A program made the translations under genes and the position numbers. A stretch of DNA of 64,000 bases. It comes from Pelagihabitans sp963710535 (GTDB lineage: Bacteria > Bacteroidota > Bacteroidia > Flavobacteriales > Flavobacteriaceae). The notes below the pieces were generated by a model. The model was not told where the DNA came from, made no database searches, and saw nothing but the letters and a program-made list of their open reading frames with translations. Of the stretch, positions 27,947 to 37,048 are shown in pieces (within the stretch, counting starts at the first letter, position 1; each line of letters begins with the position of its first letter). The stretch covers positions 270,992 through 334,991 of the forward strand of contig CAVQAW010000004.1 of assembly GCA_963710535.1 (NCBI GenBank). The letters run 5' to 3'.

Positions 27947-29050
27947 TCAGATGGCTTCGTACAATTTCCCCGGCAATGGCCGGATAACCCCTTTCATTTC
28001 CATGTTCAATAGGGTAGACGAAACCCTATATACGGGAAGTTCACATTTCAAGGAAATCGAATCGAGTTGCTGTTTTCCGGTTTTTTGTAAAAAGCCATAA
28101 ATCGACTCTTCATAGGGATCCAATTCAACAAATAATTGCTTTTGCACAGGCTTCGATTTGGGCAATTCCAAATCCCATCCCAGCATATAGACCAAATCCG
28201 CCGGGGAAGTGAGCATGTGCGCCTTTTGTTGCTTTATCAGATTGTTGCAGCCAACGCTGAAGCTGTCGCTGGAGCGTCCCGGAACCGCAAAGACATCGCG
28301 ATTATAGCTACAGGCAATATCGGCCGTCACCAAACTGCCCCCTTTTTCGGCCGACTCGATGACCACGGTAGCCACCGATAAACCGGCGATGATCCGGTTG
28401 CGTCTTAAAAAATTCTCGCGATCTGGCTTGCTCGTACTCCAGAATTCGGTAACAAAACCGCCTTTTTTTTCCATATCCTGATTGAACCTAGCATGGCTTG
28501 GTGGATAGGTCTGGTTCAATCCGTGGGCCAGACAGCCGATCGTCTGTAAACCGTTTTTAATGGCCGCTTTATGGGCACAGATGTCGACCCCATATGCATA
28601 GCCACTTACGATGGTCGGATTCAATGGTGCGAGTTGCGTCACAAGTTCCTCACAAAAATTCAGCCCATAGGAGGTCACGTTACGGGTGCCCACGATACTG
28701 ATGGTCCTATTGGCTTCAAAATCGACCTGCCCCCTTTTAAAAAGCAGGATGGGCCCGTCAATACAGTGTTTGAGGTAGGCCGGGTAATCGGCATCCATAA
28801 AGTAAGACCATTCGATCGCATGCTTCCTAAGGTAGGCCATCTCTCTTTGAGCCGCTTCCAGGTGTTGCCGGTCTTGCAAGCCGCGGAGCATTAAGGTGCC
28901 GATACCCTCGATCTTCTCAAGATGTAGCAGCTTTTCCGAAAAAACAGCCTCCGGACCGCCACAATGGGCAATCAGCTTCTTCGCAGTGATATCGCCTATA
29001 TTGGGCACGTTCTGAAGCCTTAAGACTGCGGTCAATTCATCGTTGGTCAT
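27947..29050 (-). CDS. dprA: DNA-processing protein DprA
   Basis: DprA protects incoming single-stranded DNA and loads RecA during natural transformation. The 367-residue protein has an N-terminal SAM/HhH-like part (LQNVPNIGDITAKKLI), the Rossmann core with SIVGTRNVTSYGL and the GCLAHGLNQTYPPSH loop, and a C-terminal winged-helix region. Length and order are normal for DprA. It is monocistronic and divergent from the SPOR gene. Confidence 0.94.
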   Translation of the reverse strand: MTNDELTAVLRLQNVPNIGDITAKKLIAHCGGPEAVFSEKLLHLEKIEGIGTLMLRGLQDRQHLEAAQREMAYLRKHAIEWSYFMDADYPAYLKHCIDGPILLFKRGQVDFEANRTISIVGTRNVTSYGLNFCEELVTQLAPLNPTIVSGYAYGVDICAHKAAIKNGLQTIGCLAHGLNQTYPPSHARFNQDMEKKGGFVTEFWSTSKPDRENFLRRNRIIAGLSVATVVIESAEKGGSLVTADIACSYNRDVFAVPGRSSDSFSVGCNNLIKQQKAHMLTSPADLVYMLGWDLELPKSKPVQKQLFVELDPYEESIYGFLQKTGKQQLDSISLKCELPVYRVSSTLLNMEMKGVIRPLPGKLYEAI

Positions 29051-29154
29051 CTATCATAAGGTCAAAGTTATCCACAAATTACAGAAAATATTATGTTAAT
29101 AAAAAGTAAAGAACTTAGGCTTTAAACCACTTCAATTTTTTAATATTTGTCGTA

Positions 29155-30141
29155 ATGGGAATGGAAGAATACTTAAATGAACTGCTTTACAGGTATAATT
29201 GTGTGGTTATACCTGATTTTGGCGCCTTTTTAACCCAAAGGAAATCGGCCTATCTACATCAGGCAACCCATACGTTTTATCCTCCTAGAAAATTGGTTTC
29301 CTTCAATGAACAATTGAAGTCAAACGACGGATTGCTGGTTACTTACATGGCCGATGCCGAAAAATCCGGATACGAGACCATGTTGAGCCAGGTGGGCCAG
29401 ACGGTGCAGGAGTGGAAAAAGAAACTGAAGAAAGGAGAGCGAATTTCCTTTTTGAACATCGGGGAGCTATGGGTCAATAAGGAGGGTAAAATCCAGTTTC
29501 AACCTTCCGAACAAGTAAACTTTTTAACCGCTTCCTATGGCTTGTCTTCTTTTGTAGCCGTCCCCGCGACCCGTGAGCTCTTAAAAGAGCAAGTGGTCGA
29601 ATTGGAATCGGAAGTGCCACTTGTCTTTACTCCCGAGCAGCGACAAGCCACCCATTTCAGGCCGTATCTGAAATATGCCGCCATCTTTTTATTGGCCTTA
29701 TCCGTTGGCCTCACAGGCTACAGGACCTATCAACAAGGGGTCTACAATCAACATTTAGCCGTAGAGGAAGCACAGCAGCAAGTATCCAGACACATTCAGG
29801 AGGCCACTTTTTTCGATACCACTCCTATAGAATTATCGGCCTTGAGCTTGGGTGCTGAACCCGTTGCCCCTGAACCGGTAACCACGGTGCCCGAAATCAA
29901 AAAAAGGACCCAAAAAACACATTACATTATCGCAGGAGCCTTCCAATTCAAAAAGAATGCGGAGAATAAAATAAATCAGTTAAGGAAAAAAGGATTTGAT
30001 GCGGCTTATATAGGCACCAATGACTTTGGCCTCCATATGGTCGCTTATGACAGTTTTACCGATGCCAAAAAAGCACTTCAGGTCTTACGGGAAATCAAAC
30101 AAACCGAATCGCGGGATGCTTGGTTAAAATCGGTCAAATGA
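29155..30141 (+). CDS. SPOR-domain protein with CCDC81-type HU N-terminus
   Basis: A 328-residue cell-envelope protein. The N-terminal ~110 residues (EEYLNELLYRYNCVVIPDFGAFLTQ) match the Bacteroidota CCDC81-like HU domains. One membrane helix follows at about 175-195 (YAAIFLLALSVGLTGY). The C-terminal SPOR domain (THYIIAGAFQFKKNAENKI, then ESRDAWLKSVK) binds denuded peptidoglycan. The arrangement suggests a link between cytoplasm and cell wall, perhaps in division. ATG 29155 or the second Met two codons on is the start. Confidence 0.85.
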   Translation: MGMEEYLNELLYRYNCVVIPDFGAFLTQRKSAYLHQATHTFYPPRKLVSFNEQLKSNDGLLVTYMADAEKSGYETMLSQVGQTVQEWKKKLKKGERISFLNIGELWVNKEGKIQFQPSEQVNFLTASYGLSSFVAVPATRELLKEQVVELESEVPLVFTPEQRQATHFRPYLKYAAIFLLALSVGLTGYRTYQQGVYNQHLAVEEAQQQVSRHIQEATFFDTTPIELSALSLGAEPVAPEPVTTVPEIKKRTQKTHYIIAGAFQFKKNAENKINQLRKKGFDAAYIGTNDFGLHMVAYDSFTDAKKALQVLREIKQTESRDAWLKSVK

Positions 30142-30174
30142 TACTTCCCCTTTTTTAAGGTCGGCCATAACCCA

Positions 30175-30182
30175 TACCTTTG
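30175..30182 (+). promoter_or_regulatory. -7 box of the thioesterase gene
   Basis: TACCTTTG matches TAnnTTTG, 15 bp before the ATG at 30198. It also argues against the in-frame TTG at 30180 as the start. The -33 element is weak. Confidence 0.45.
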
Positions 30183-30197
30183 CCGAAAACAGCTTTT

Positions 30198-30713
30198 ATG
30201 GACCCGAAAAAGCCGAATGAATCCCTTACGATCATGACCGATATGGTGCTCCCGAGCGAGACCAATCCTTTGAACAACCTTTTTGGAGGAGAATTATTGG
30301 CCCGTATGGATAGGGCGGCGAGCATTGCCGCAAGACGCCATAGCCGCCGCATCACCGTAACCGCTTCCGTGAACCATGTCGCCTTTAACCAAGCCGTGCC
30401 CCTGGGCAGTGTGGTGACGGTCGAAGCCAAGGTTTCACGTGCTTTCAACACTTCGATGGAAGTCTATATCGATGTTTGGGTGGAAGATCGATATAATGGG
30501 AAAAAATCAAAGGCCAACGAGGCCATCTATACCTTCGTTGCGGTAGATGACACAGGTAAACCTACGGAAGTACCTCCATTGGAACCGGAAACCGATCTGG
30601 AAAAGGAACGATTTGCCGGGGCATTGAGGAGAAAGCAATTGAGCCTTGTGCTCGCCGGTAAATTGAAACCCGGCGAGGCGACCGAGCTTCGGGCCCTCTT
30701 CATGGGCAATTGA
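30198..30713 (+). CDS. Acyl-CoA thioesterase (hot-dog fold)
   Basis: It hydrolyses fatty acyl-CoA to free acid and CoA in the cytoplasm. A 171-residue YciA/BFIT-type protein. Seen: the hot-dog motif PSETNPLNNLFGGELLARMD with catalytic Asn/Asp region, and SVNHVAFNQAVPLGSVVTVEAKV. It converges with the aldo/keto reductase gene, with 5 bp between the stops. The chain-length preference cannot be told. Confidence 0.87.
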   Translation: MDPKKPNESLTIMTDMVLPSETNPLNNLFGGELLARMDRAASIAARRHSRRITVTASVNHVAFNQAVPLGSVVTVEAKVSRAFNTSMEVYIDVWVEDRYNGKKSKANEAIYTFVAVDDTGKPTEVPPLEPETDLEKERFAGALRRKQLSLVLAGKLKPGEATELRALFMGN

Positions 30714-30718
30714 ATTTG

Positions 30719-31579
30719 TTAGAAGTCGAAATGGTCTGGGTGGGCACCGATGCGCTCCCCTCGATCCAAACTGTCTAAATAGGCCATATCTTCAGAAGAC
30801 AATGCAAAATCGAAAATGGCCGCATTAGCCGCAATTCGGTTCTTTTGGGCAGACTTGGGAATGGTAACCACTCCCTTTTGAAGGTTCCATCGCAACGTGA
30901 CCTGGGCAACCGACTTGCCATATTTGGCCGCAAGTTCTTTTAACGGCGCCATCCCAAAGATCTTTCCTTGCATGAAAGGCGACCAAGCCTCATACCGGAT
31001 ATTCTTTTCATTGCAAAAATTCAGCAGTTCCTGTTGCACCAGAAAAGGATGGAATTCCATCTGATTGACCATGGGCGCCACTTCCACTTCCCGCAAAAGG
31101 TCTTCAAGATGATGGCGTAGAAAATTACTCACCCCTATGGCACGTACCCGTTTTTCCTTGTAAAGCAATTCCAAGGCCCGCCAAGTTTCCCGATATTTTG
31201 CCACCACCGGCCAGTGCACCAAATACAGATCCAAATAATCCAAATGAAGACGTTTTAAACTGTCGTCAAACGATTTTAGGGTGCTATCGAATCCCTGTTC
31301 CGAGTTCCAGACTTTGCTGACAACGAAAATGTCTTTGCGAGGAATACCACTTTGGGCAATGCCCTGGCCCACGCCCTCTTCATTCCCATAAATCGAAGCC
31401 GTATCGATATGCCTATAGCCTATTTCGAGCGCGTACCGCACGGCATCGACCACTTCACTATCGTTGCTCGATTGGTAGGTGCCCAGGCCCAGGTAAGGCA
31501 TGTTGACCCCATTGTGCAATGGGAAAGTACCGCCAATATCAGTTATCTGTTTCATGGTAGGGTCGTTTTGATCGCTCAT
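30719..31579 (-). CDS. Aldo/keto reductase
   Basis: An NADPH-dependent carbonyl reductase of 286 residues in the TIM-barrel AKR family (AKR5-like). The catalytic tetrad is seen as Asp and Tyr in DTASIYGNEEGVG, Lys in VVSKVW, and His in LVHWPV. The start at 31579 (MSDQN) overlaps the stop of the EnvC-like gene as CTATGAGC, so translation is coupled. An ATG eight codons later (MKQITD) is possible. The substrate is unknown. Confidence 0.9.
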   Translation of the reverse strand: MSDQNDPTMKQITDIGGTFPLHNGVNMPYLGLGTYQSSNDSEVVDAVRYALEIGYRHIDTASIYGNEEGVGQGIAQSGIPRKDIFVVSKVWNSEQGFDSTLKSFDDSLKRLHLDYLDLYLVHWPVVAKYRETWRALELLYKEKRVRAIGVSNFLRHHLEDLLREVEVAPMVNQMEFHPFLVQQELLNFCNEKNIRYEAWSPFMQGKIFGMAPLKELAAKYGKSVAQVTLRWNLQKGVVTIPKSAQKNRIAANAAIFDFALSSEDMAYLDSLDRGERIGAHPDHFDF

Positions 31580-32808
31580 AGTTGATAGATCCATTCCTCC
31601 GGATTCATTTTCTGGGTGTCTTCATAGAGGTAGAACTTCAGTCGTGTCTGCCCATTAGACCGATTGGTATAAATCTCTCCGAGTTCTGTCTTCACATCCA
31701 CCATATCGCCTTTTTTCACATATATATTGGAAAGGTTATAATAGGTGCTGATAAAATTTCCGTGCTTGATCTGCACGCCCATATTCCCTCCGGGTACCGA
31801 CATTATGGCGATGACCTCGCCCTTGAAAATCGCTCGGGCCTTGACCCCGGGGTCGGTGGCAATGATCACCCCATTGCTCTCATGCTTGATTCCGGGATAC
31901 ACCGCATCGGCATAAACCCCGAATCCCTGGCTTTTGATGCCCTTCTCCACCGGCCAAATCAATTTGCCCTTGTTCGCCGAAAAATTATTGGCGACAATGG
32001 CGGCCTCCGGGGTCAGGACGAATTTGCTGGAACTGCTCACGCTGTTGCCGGCCTCTCTGTTCGACGCGGCTATCGCATTGCGTATCAATGCCTCGATTTG
32101 ACGGTCGATTTTTCTGGCTTCGCTCTTCTTGCTTTGCACGGCGGCCGTATATTTGCTCTCATTCTTTCGAATGTTTCCCAAAAGCTCTTTTTGCGATTTC
32201 ATTTCCTGCATCATCTGGTCTTTGGCCTTTTGGTTTTGGGCTATAAGTCGTTCCTTTTCCTTTCGCTGGCTATTCAGATCCAGGTTCAATTGGGTGAGTT
32301 CTTCGGTTTTAATGACGATTTGCTCCCCCTGCTCCCTCCTAAAATCGGCATATTGCTTCATATATTGAAGTCGTTTGAAGGCCTGAAAGAAGTTTTCAGA
32401 TGACAACAAGAACATCAATCTGCTTTCTTGCGATTTGTTTTGATAGGATTTTTGGATGATGGCCGCATAATCGTCTTTCAACGCATTGAGATCGCTTTTT
32501 AATTTGGATATATTCCGGATATTGGCGTTGATTTTTCTGCTGAGGAGATTCGACTGCTGGTTGGTAACCTTGATCAATTCTTGGCGCACGTTGATTTTCT
32601 GATCCAAGGCCTCAATCTGATCCAGGACATTTCCCTTTTCTTTGGTTTCCGCGAATAACAGTCTATTGATATCGTTGATTTCCTGAAGCAGTCTTTCCCT
32701 TTTGGCTTCCAACGATTTTTGTTCGTCGGTTTGGGCAAAGGTCCACGCAGCCCCAAATAAGAGCATGATCAGGGCGATGTAAATCCGTTTGGAGCGCTTA
32801 AAGATCAT
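31576..32808 (-). CDS. envC: EnvC-like murein hydrolase activator (LytM/M23 domain, degenerate)
   Basis: A 410-residue exported protein with a signal peptide (IYIALIMLLFGAAWTFA) and a long coiled coil (about residues 25-240, Gln/Lys/Glu-rich). The C-terminal LytM/M23 domain runs from about 290 to 405. The zinc-ligand positions are altered: after KHESNGVII the usual Asp of HxxxD is missing, and the HxH motif reads YYNL. So it should be an activator of amidases, like E. coli EnvC, and not a hydrolase. It overlaps DUF4292 by 11 bp. Confidence 0.87.
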   Translation of the reverse strand: MIFKRSKRIYIALIMLLFGAAWTFAQTDEQKSLEAKRERLLQEINDINRLLFAETKEKGNVLDQIEALDQKINVRQELIKVTNQQSNLLSRKINANIRNISKLKSDLNALKDDYAAIIQKSYQNKSQESRLMFLLSSENFFQAFKRLQYMKQYADFRREQGEQIVIKTEELTQLNLDLNSQRKEKERLIAQNQKAKDQMMQEMKSQKELLGNIRKNESKYTAAVQSKKSEARKIDRQIEALIRNAIAASNREAGNSVSSSSKFVLTPEAAIVANNFSANKGKLIWPVEKGIKSQGFGVYADAVYPGIKHESNGVIIATDPGVKARAIFKGEVIAIMSVPGGNMGVQIKHGNFISTYYNLSNIYVKKGDMVDVKTELGEIYTNRSNGQTRLKFYLYEDTQKMNPEEWIYQL

Positions 32809-33595
32809 TCCTGTCTAAAACTATCTCGTCAAAACCATTCGGTATTTTATAAGGAAAGCTCAGGTTTTGGTTGAATTCCATATTTCTGTATTCAATATCG
32901 ATGGTATTGCGTTGGTCGCCTTCTATGGTCGCAATCGCGATTTCATCGGGGATAATCCATTTATTGATTTTCTGGTATTGCAAATAATTAATTTGTAAAA
33001 GCCTCCTTTTCAAGGGTTGTGACAATTGCTGCGAGGCCATTTTAAAATTTTGCGGTTCTATTTGCAATAAAATCTTGAACAATGGGCCCACCTTCATTGG
33101 TTTCAGTTCATAATTGCCAGCTGTGATTTCCATCTCATATTTTTGTTCCTTTAGATTGAAAATGGCCTGGCCCAGCAGTAGGTTTTGTACTTGTTCAAAA
33201 TCCAATGGTGCCCCTAAAAGGTTGCTTAGGTACGAAAAATCCCCGTCGAAATATTCATTTTGGAGCTTGTTGTAAAACGAAACACGGTTCGGCGTGATAT
33301 AGGCCTTGACGATGCCCAGTGGGGCACTAATCCATATCGCTTTGTCTTTTTCCATGCGCAGACTCACTGAGATGGTCTGCGTAGACCCACCTTCGGTATA
33401 GGCAATTTTAAGTTTACCGCTCAAGGTCTTATACCGAAGTTGATTGTCATAGTGTGCCCTAATGACCGCCTTCGTTGTCAAATCGGCATCCAGTGCCCCA
33501 ACGGTTGCTAATTTGGTCGACTTACAGGAAAAGAGGGAAATTGTCAGAAAACACATTCCAGCCCATCGCATTACCCTTCCGAAAATTGTGTCCAT
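32798..33595 (-). CDS. DUF4292 lipoprotein
   Basis: A flavobacterial lipoprotein of 265 residues with lipobox LFSC (Cys24). The mature protein resembles LolA/LolB-like outer-membrane lipoprotein folds in its SGKLKIAYTEGG and later beta-strand pattern. DUF4292 has no proven function. The gene sits between the TPR protein (4-bp gap) and the EnvC-like protein (11-bp overlap), a common order in the family. This suggests an envelope role. Confidence 0.85.
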   Translation of the reverse strand: MDTIFGRVMRWAGMCFLTISLFSCKSTKLATVGALDADLTTKAVIRAHYDNQLRYKTLSGKLKIAYTEGGSTQTISVSLRMEKDKAIWISAPLGIVKAYITPNRVSFYNKLQNEYFDGDFSYLSNLLGAPLDFEQVQNLLLGQAIFNLKEQKYEMEITAGNYELKPMKVGPLFKILLQIEPQNFKMASQQLSQPLKRRLLQINYLQYQKINKWIIPDEIAIATIEGDQRNTIDIEYRNMEFNQNLSFPYKIPNGFDEIVLDRNDL

Positions 33596-33599
33596 GACC

Positions 33600-34544
33600 C
33601 TAAAAACCAGGTTTTATCATACGAAGATACATATTTGCCTTCACAGTATTATCCATTGCCGTATAGGCATCCGCCAATTCTTTATAGATCTTGTTCGCCA
33701 GAGTATCATTGACCAATAGGTAATCCAATCCCGTTTCCAGCAACTCCACTGCCTCGGCATGCTGGGCCAATCTATTCAAGGCAAGTCCATGGGCGTAGTA
33801 AAAAAACGGATGTGACGGATACTGCTCCAAGGCCTCGGCCGAAATTCGCTCGAGCTCCAATGGCTGGTTCGCGCCGATCAGTCCTTCTATTTTAACTTTA
33901 TATCGTTCTATTGGATCTTCAACATCAGATGCCTTAGCAGGGTCGAAATCTCCCTTTTCGTTCAATATCACTTGCTTTTGCTTCAGGGAATCATTGATCT
34001 TGGTCAAGAGGTCTTCGGCGAATCGGGATTGCTTTAATAGTTTTAAGGTCTGAAGGGAATTTTCAAAGTCCCCTTTTTGATAATAGATCAATGCCAGGTT
34101 TTCAAGCGCTTTTAAATTGCCCCTGGGCAACCGGCCGATCAATAAATCGCTCGAACCGGCCTGTTTTTCAATAATTGCAACAAGTGTATCCAAAAACCAT
34201 ATATTTTCAGGCTCGGCAAAAAAAGCGACCATCGCATAGTCTTCCGCAACCGGATACTGCTTATCCTCAAAAAAAGCCTTGGCCAGTTCGTGGTCGATAA
34301 CGTGGTTGGAAGGGTCTAACTTCTTACATTCCAGCAACAAAGCGATTGCCTTGTCATAATTCTCGATCCCTTTCTGTTTGAGCGCTTCGAAAAAAAACTC
34401 CTGGAATTCGTCGGAATAGTCTTCCAATGAAACCTCGGCGTTCTCTTCCATGGGAATATCCTGGTCAAGGTCTTGGCCTATAAGGGCAGGTAAGGTGATG
34501 AACAAACCTATGGTCAAAAACAAAAAATTCAATTTTCCCATCAT
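33600..34544 (-). CDS. TPR-repeat exported protein
   Basis: A 314-residue protein with a signal peptide (MMGKLNFLFLTIGLFITLPALIGQD) and several TPR-like helical pairs, such as YDKAIALLLECKKLDPSNHV and AVELLETGLDYLLV. It is the first gene of a unit with DUF4292, envC and the reductase. TPRs imply protein-protein contacts in the periplasm. No enzymatic motif is present. Confidence 0.82.
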   Translation of the reverse strand: MMGKLNFLFLTIGLFITLPALIGQDLDQDIPMEENAEVSLEDYSDEFQEFFFEALKQKGIENYDKAIALLLECKKLDPSNHVIDHELAKAFFEDKQYPVAEDYAMVAFFAEPENIWFLDTLVAIIEKQAGSSDLLIGRLPRGNLKALENLALIYYQKGDFENSLQTLKLLKQSRFAEDLLTKINDSLKQKQVILNEKGDFDPAKASDVEDPIERYKVKIEGLIGANQPLELERISAEALEQYPSHPFFYYAHGLALNRLAQHAEAVELLETGLDYLLVNDTLANKIYKELADAYTAMDNTVKANMYLRMIKPGF

Positions 34545-34925
34545 TCTTTACTTTCCATTGCGACATGCGAAAAAACGCACTGCACGATTCGATCATTGTG
34601 ACCCTTGATTTAGCGACTCGCATGCGAATCGCCGTTCAAAGGATTACACGCCAAGAATCCAATGCATCAAAATTAGCATTAAAAAACCAAATTGCTGGCG
34701 AAGAAACGCAGCACTTGAACGCTACCATCAAGCTATGCTTCCTATTGCGATATCTCAAACATCATGCCCCTTTGGATACAAGATTGAATTGGAATGCACC
34801 AGCAGGAAGCGGATTGGTTATGCCATGAAATTTTGGCTTTGCACCTTCATCCGATCCAGAGGAAATGGAGTCAGGGAGGGTATGGCGAACGAAAGTATGG
34901 CAATCTATTTCCCTTTCCCGTTTAT
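34545..34925. other. 380-bp gap between dut and the TPR gene
   Basis: No convincing gene, RNA or terminator. An 87-codon plus-strand frame (34565-34828) lies against the direction of both neighbours and has no recognisable domain. The region must hold the promoter of the TPR unit. Confidence 0.45.
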
Positions 34926-35360
34926 TTATTGCACACCCGTACTGCCAAATCCTCCGCTGCCCCTTTCTGTTTTTGTCAAATCCTTTGTTTCAAGCCATTC
35001 GGCCCGTTCGTGTTTGGCGATGACGAGTTGTGCGATACGCTCTCCATTTTGAACGGTAAAGGCTTCCTTTGACAGGTTCACCAAAATCACCCCGATTTCG
35101 CCCCTATAATCGGCATCAATGGTCCCTGGGGCATTGAGCACTGTTACGCCATGCTTCGCAGCCAGACCACTTCTGGGACGAACTTGGGCTTCCAACCCTT
35201 TGGGAAGTTCAAGATGCAATCCTGTATTGATAATGGCGCGTCCCAAAGGCGGTAGGATAACAGGATCTGTGATATTCGCCCTTAAATCCATTCCTGCGGA
35301 GGCCAAGGTCTCGTATTGGGGCAGCGCATGTTCCGATGTATTGACGATTTTGATTTTCAT
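34926..35360 (-). CDS. dut: dUTP diphosphatase
   Basis: It hydrolyses dUTP to dUMP, keeping uracil out of DNA and feeding thymidylate synthesis. The five trimeric dUTPase motifs are visible: GMDLRANI, RPRSGLAAKHG, GTIDADYRGEIGV, the later GERIAQLVI, and the C-terminal arm RGSGGFGSTG. Length 144 residues. It lies 48 bp downstream of the flippase on the same strand and is probably cotranscribed with it. Confidence 0.96.
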   Translation of the reverse strand: MKIKIVNTSEHALPQYETLASAGMDLRANITDPVILPPLGRAIINTGLHLELPKGLEAQVRPRSGLAAKHGVTVLNAPGTIDADYRGEIGVILVNLSKEAFTVQNGERIAQLVIAKHERAEWLETKDLTKTERGSGGFGSTGVQ

Positions 35361-35408
35361 GATCGAATTTTAATGATTTTATACGGTGCGACCTTTGGTA
35401 AAGGGCGA

Positions 35409-36872
35409 TCAACTTTTTCTTAAAAAAATCTGTTTTAATTTTTCATTTTCCAATCGGTATACCAACCCCAAGAAAAACAGCAGCAAAAATATGCCAATAA
35501 ATAAATTGCGTTCAAAGATATAGAACGACAAAGCAGAGAACGAAATTGAAACGGATAGATAAAAGATGATTTTCCTAAAATTGTAGGGGATGGGATAGTG
35601 TGACTTTCCATAGTAATAGGAAAGCACCATCATCATGCCATAGGCCATCAAAGTGGCAATGGCCGAGGCCATATACCCTATGAGCGGAATGAACAAATAA
35701 TTTATACCAATAGTTATAATTGCGCCGACCAGTGAAATAAAGGCTCCGTAGCGGGTTTTGTCGGTGACCTTGTACCAAACCGAAAGGTTATGGTAAATTC
35801 CCAAAAAGAAACTGGCCAGAATGATCAACGGAACCACGGTCATCGCCTCCCAGTAGTCAGGATTCTTGATAAAAAGGACTTTTAAAAAATCGGCAAAAAC
35901 CACCACCGCAAGTAAAATCACGCTCCCCAAAACCACAAAATAATTGGTGATCTGGGCATAAGCCTTTTGTGGGTTTTCAGAACCCGCATGGCTAAAAAAG
36001 AAAGGCTCTATCCCCATCCTGAATGCAGTAGCGAAAAGGGTCATGAAGAGTGCCAATTTGTAGCAGGCGGAATACTTACCCACCTCGCTTTTTGCAATCG
36101 CCTGTGGCAAAAGATTTTCCAACATGATCCTGTCAAAAACCTCATTGATGGTGAAGGCTATTCCTGCAACAAGCACCGGCCAAGCATATCGCATCATCTT
36201 TTTCCATAGACCCAAATCAAAAGTATAGCTGTTTTTGATGTAAAGGGGCAACATCAAAAGCAGGGTAAAGCCGCTGGCTATCAAATTTGAAATGAAGATA
36301 TACGAGATTTCATGATCGGGCTGGTACAACCAGCCATATCCACTATCGGGATTTGCGGCCATGACCTTAGGCAAATAAATCAAAAAGAAAAGGTTTAGCC
36401 CAAGGTTCACGACCATGTTCAAAATTTTTATGACCGCATAGCGCATGGGCTTTTCATTGGCCCTAAGCCAAGCGAAGGGAACAATGACAAGGGCATCCAA
36501 AGCTAAAATGTAAATGGCATAGCGTATATATCGCATGGGAATGTCGCTGAGTTCCGCAATGCTATTCCTCGCGGTCAGTGCAATGATCATAAACAATGTT
36601 GTGGTGAGAAGAATCGACATCAATGAAGTGGAAACCACCCTTTCCTTGTCGAAATTGCCATTGTAGAAACGAAAAAATGCCGTCTCCATACCATAGGCCA
36701 ACAGCACATTAAAAATAGCGAACCAAGCAAAGATGATCGATATTTCACCATATCCGGCGGTAGCCAGGACCCCGGTATACAAAGGCAACAATAAAAAGGA
36801 AAGCATTCTGGGCAAGACCGTTGCCAAACCGTAAATCGCAGTCTGCTTAAAAAGTTTCTTTAACGGATTCAA
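35409..36872 (-). CDS. Polysaccharide flippase (MATE/Wzx-like, MVF superfamily)
   Basis: An integral membrane protein of 487 residues with about 14 hydrophobic segments and the N-terminal KKLFKQTAIYGLATVLPRML motif of the polysaccharide biosynthesis flippase family. It probably moves lipid-linked glycans across the inner membrane. It is followed by dut. The adjacent envelope genes fit a cell-surface role, but the substrate is not identifiable. Confidence 0.88.
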   Translation of the reverse strand: MNPLKKLFKQTAIYGLATVLPRMLSFLLLPLYTGVLATAGYGEISIIFAWFAIFNVLLAYGMETAFFRFYNGNFDKERVVSTSLMSILLTTTLFMIIALTARNSIAELSDIPMRYIRYAIYILALDALVIVPFAWLRANEKPMRYAVIKILNMVVNLGLNLFFLIYLPKVMAANPDSGYGWLYQPDHEISYIFISNLIASGFTLLLMLPLYIKNSYTFDLGLWKKMMRYAWPVLVAGIAFTINEVFDRIMLENLLPQAIAKSEVGKYSACYKLALFMTLFATAFRMGIEPFFFSHAGSENPQKAYAQITNYFVVLGSVILLAVVVFADFLKVLFIKNPDYWEAMTVVPLIILASFFLGIYHNLSVWYKVTDKTRYGAFISLVGAIITIGINYLFIPLIGYMASAIATLMAYGMMMVLSYYYGKSHYPIPYNFRKIIFYLSVSISFSALSFYIFERNLFIGIFLLLFFLGLVYRLENEKLKQIFLRKS

Positions 36873-37048
36873 AAGCGCTATTATTTCAGCTTAAAAGTAC
36901 CTATTAAAAGGCTCCCGACAAAGTTTTGTTGAAATAGGTGGCAAGCTGATCACAGCAAACCGCTGGAAGATGAACGGGCAAATCAATGGCGCCAAAGCTG
37001 GATATTAAACACAGAGGTTGCGGCCAACTGCTACAAACGCCTGCCTTC

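Noticed and set aside
34565..34828. 87-codon plus-strand frame in the dut-TPR gap
   Set aside because: It lies opposite to all neighbours, has no promoter or family motif and a composition like read-through of non-coding DNA.
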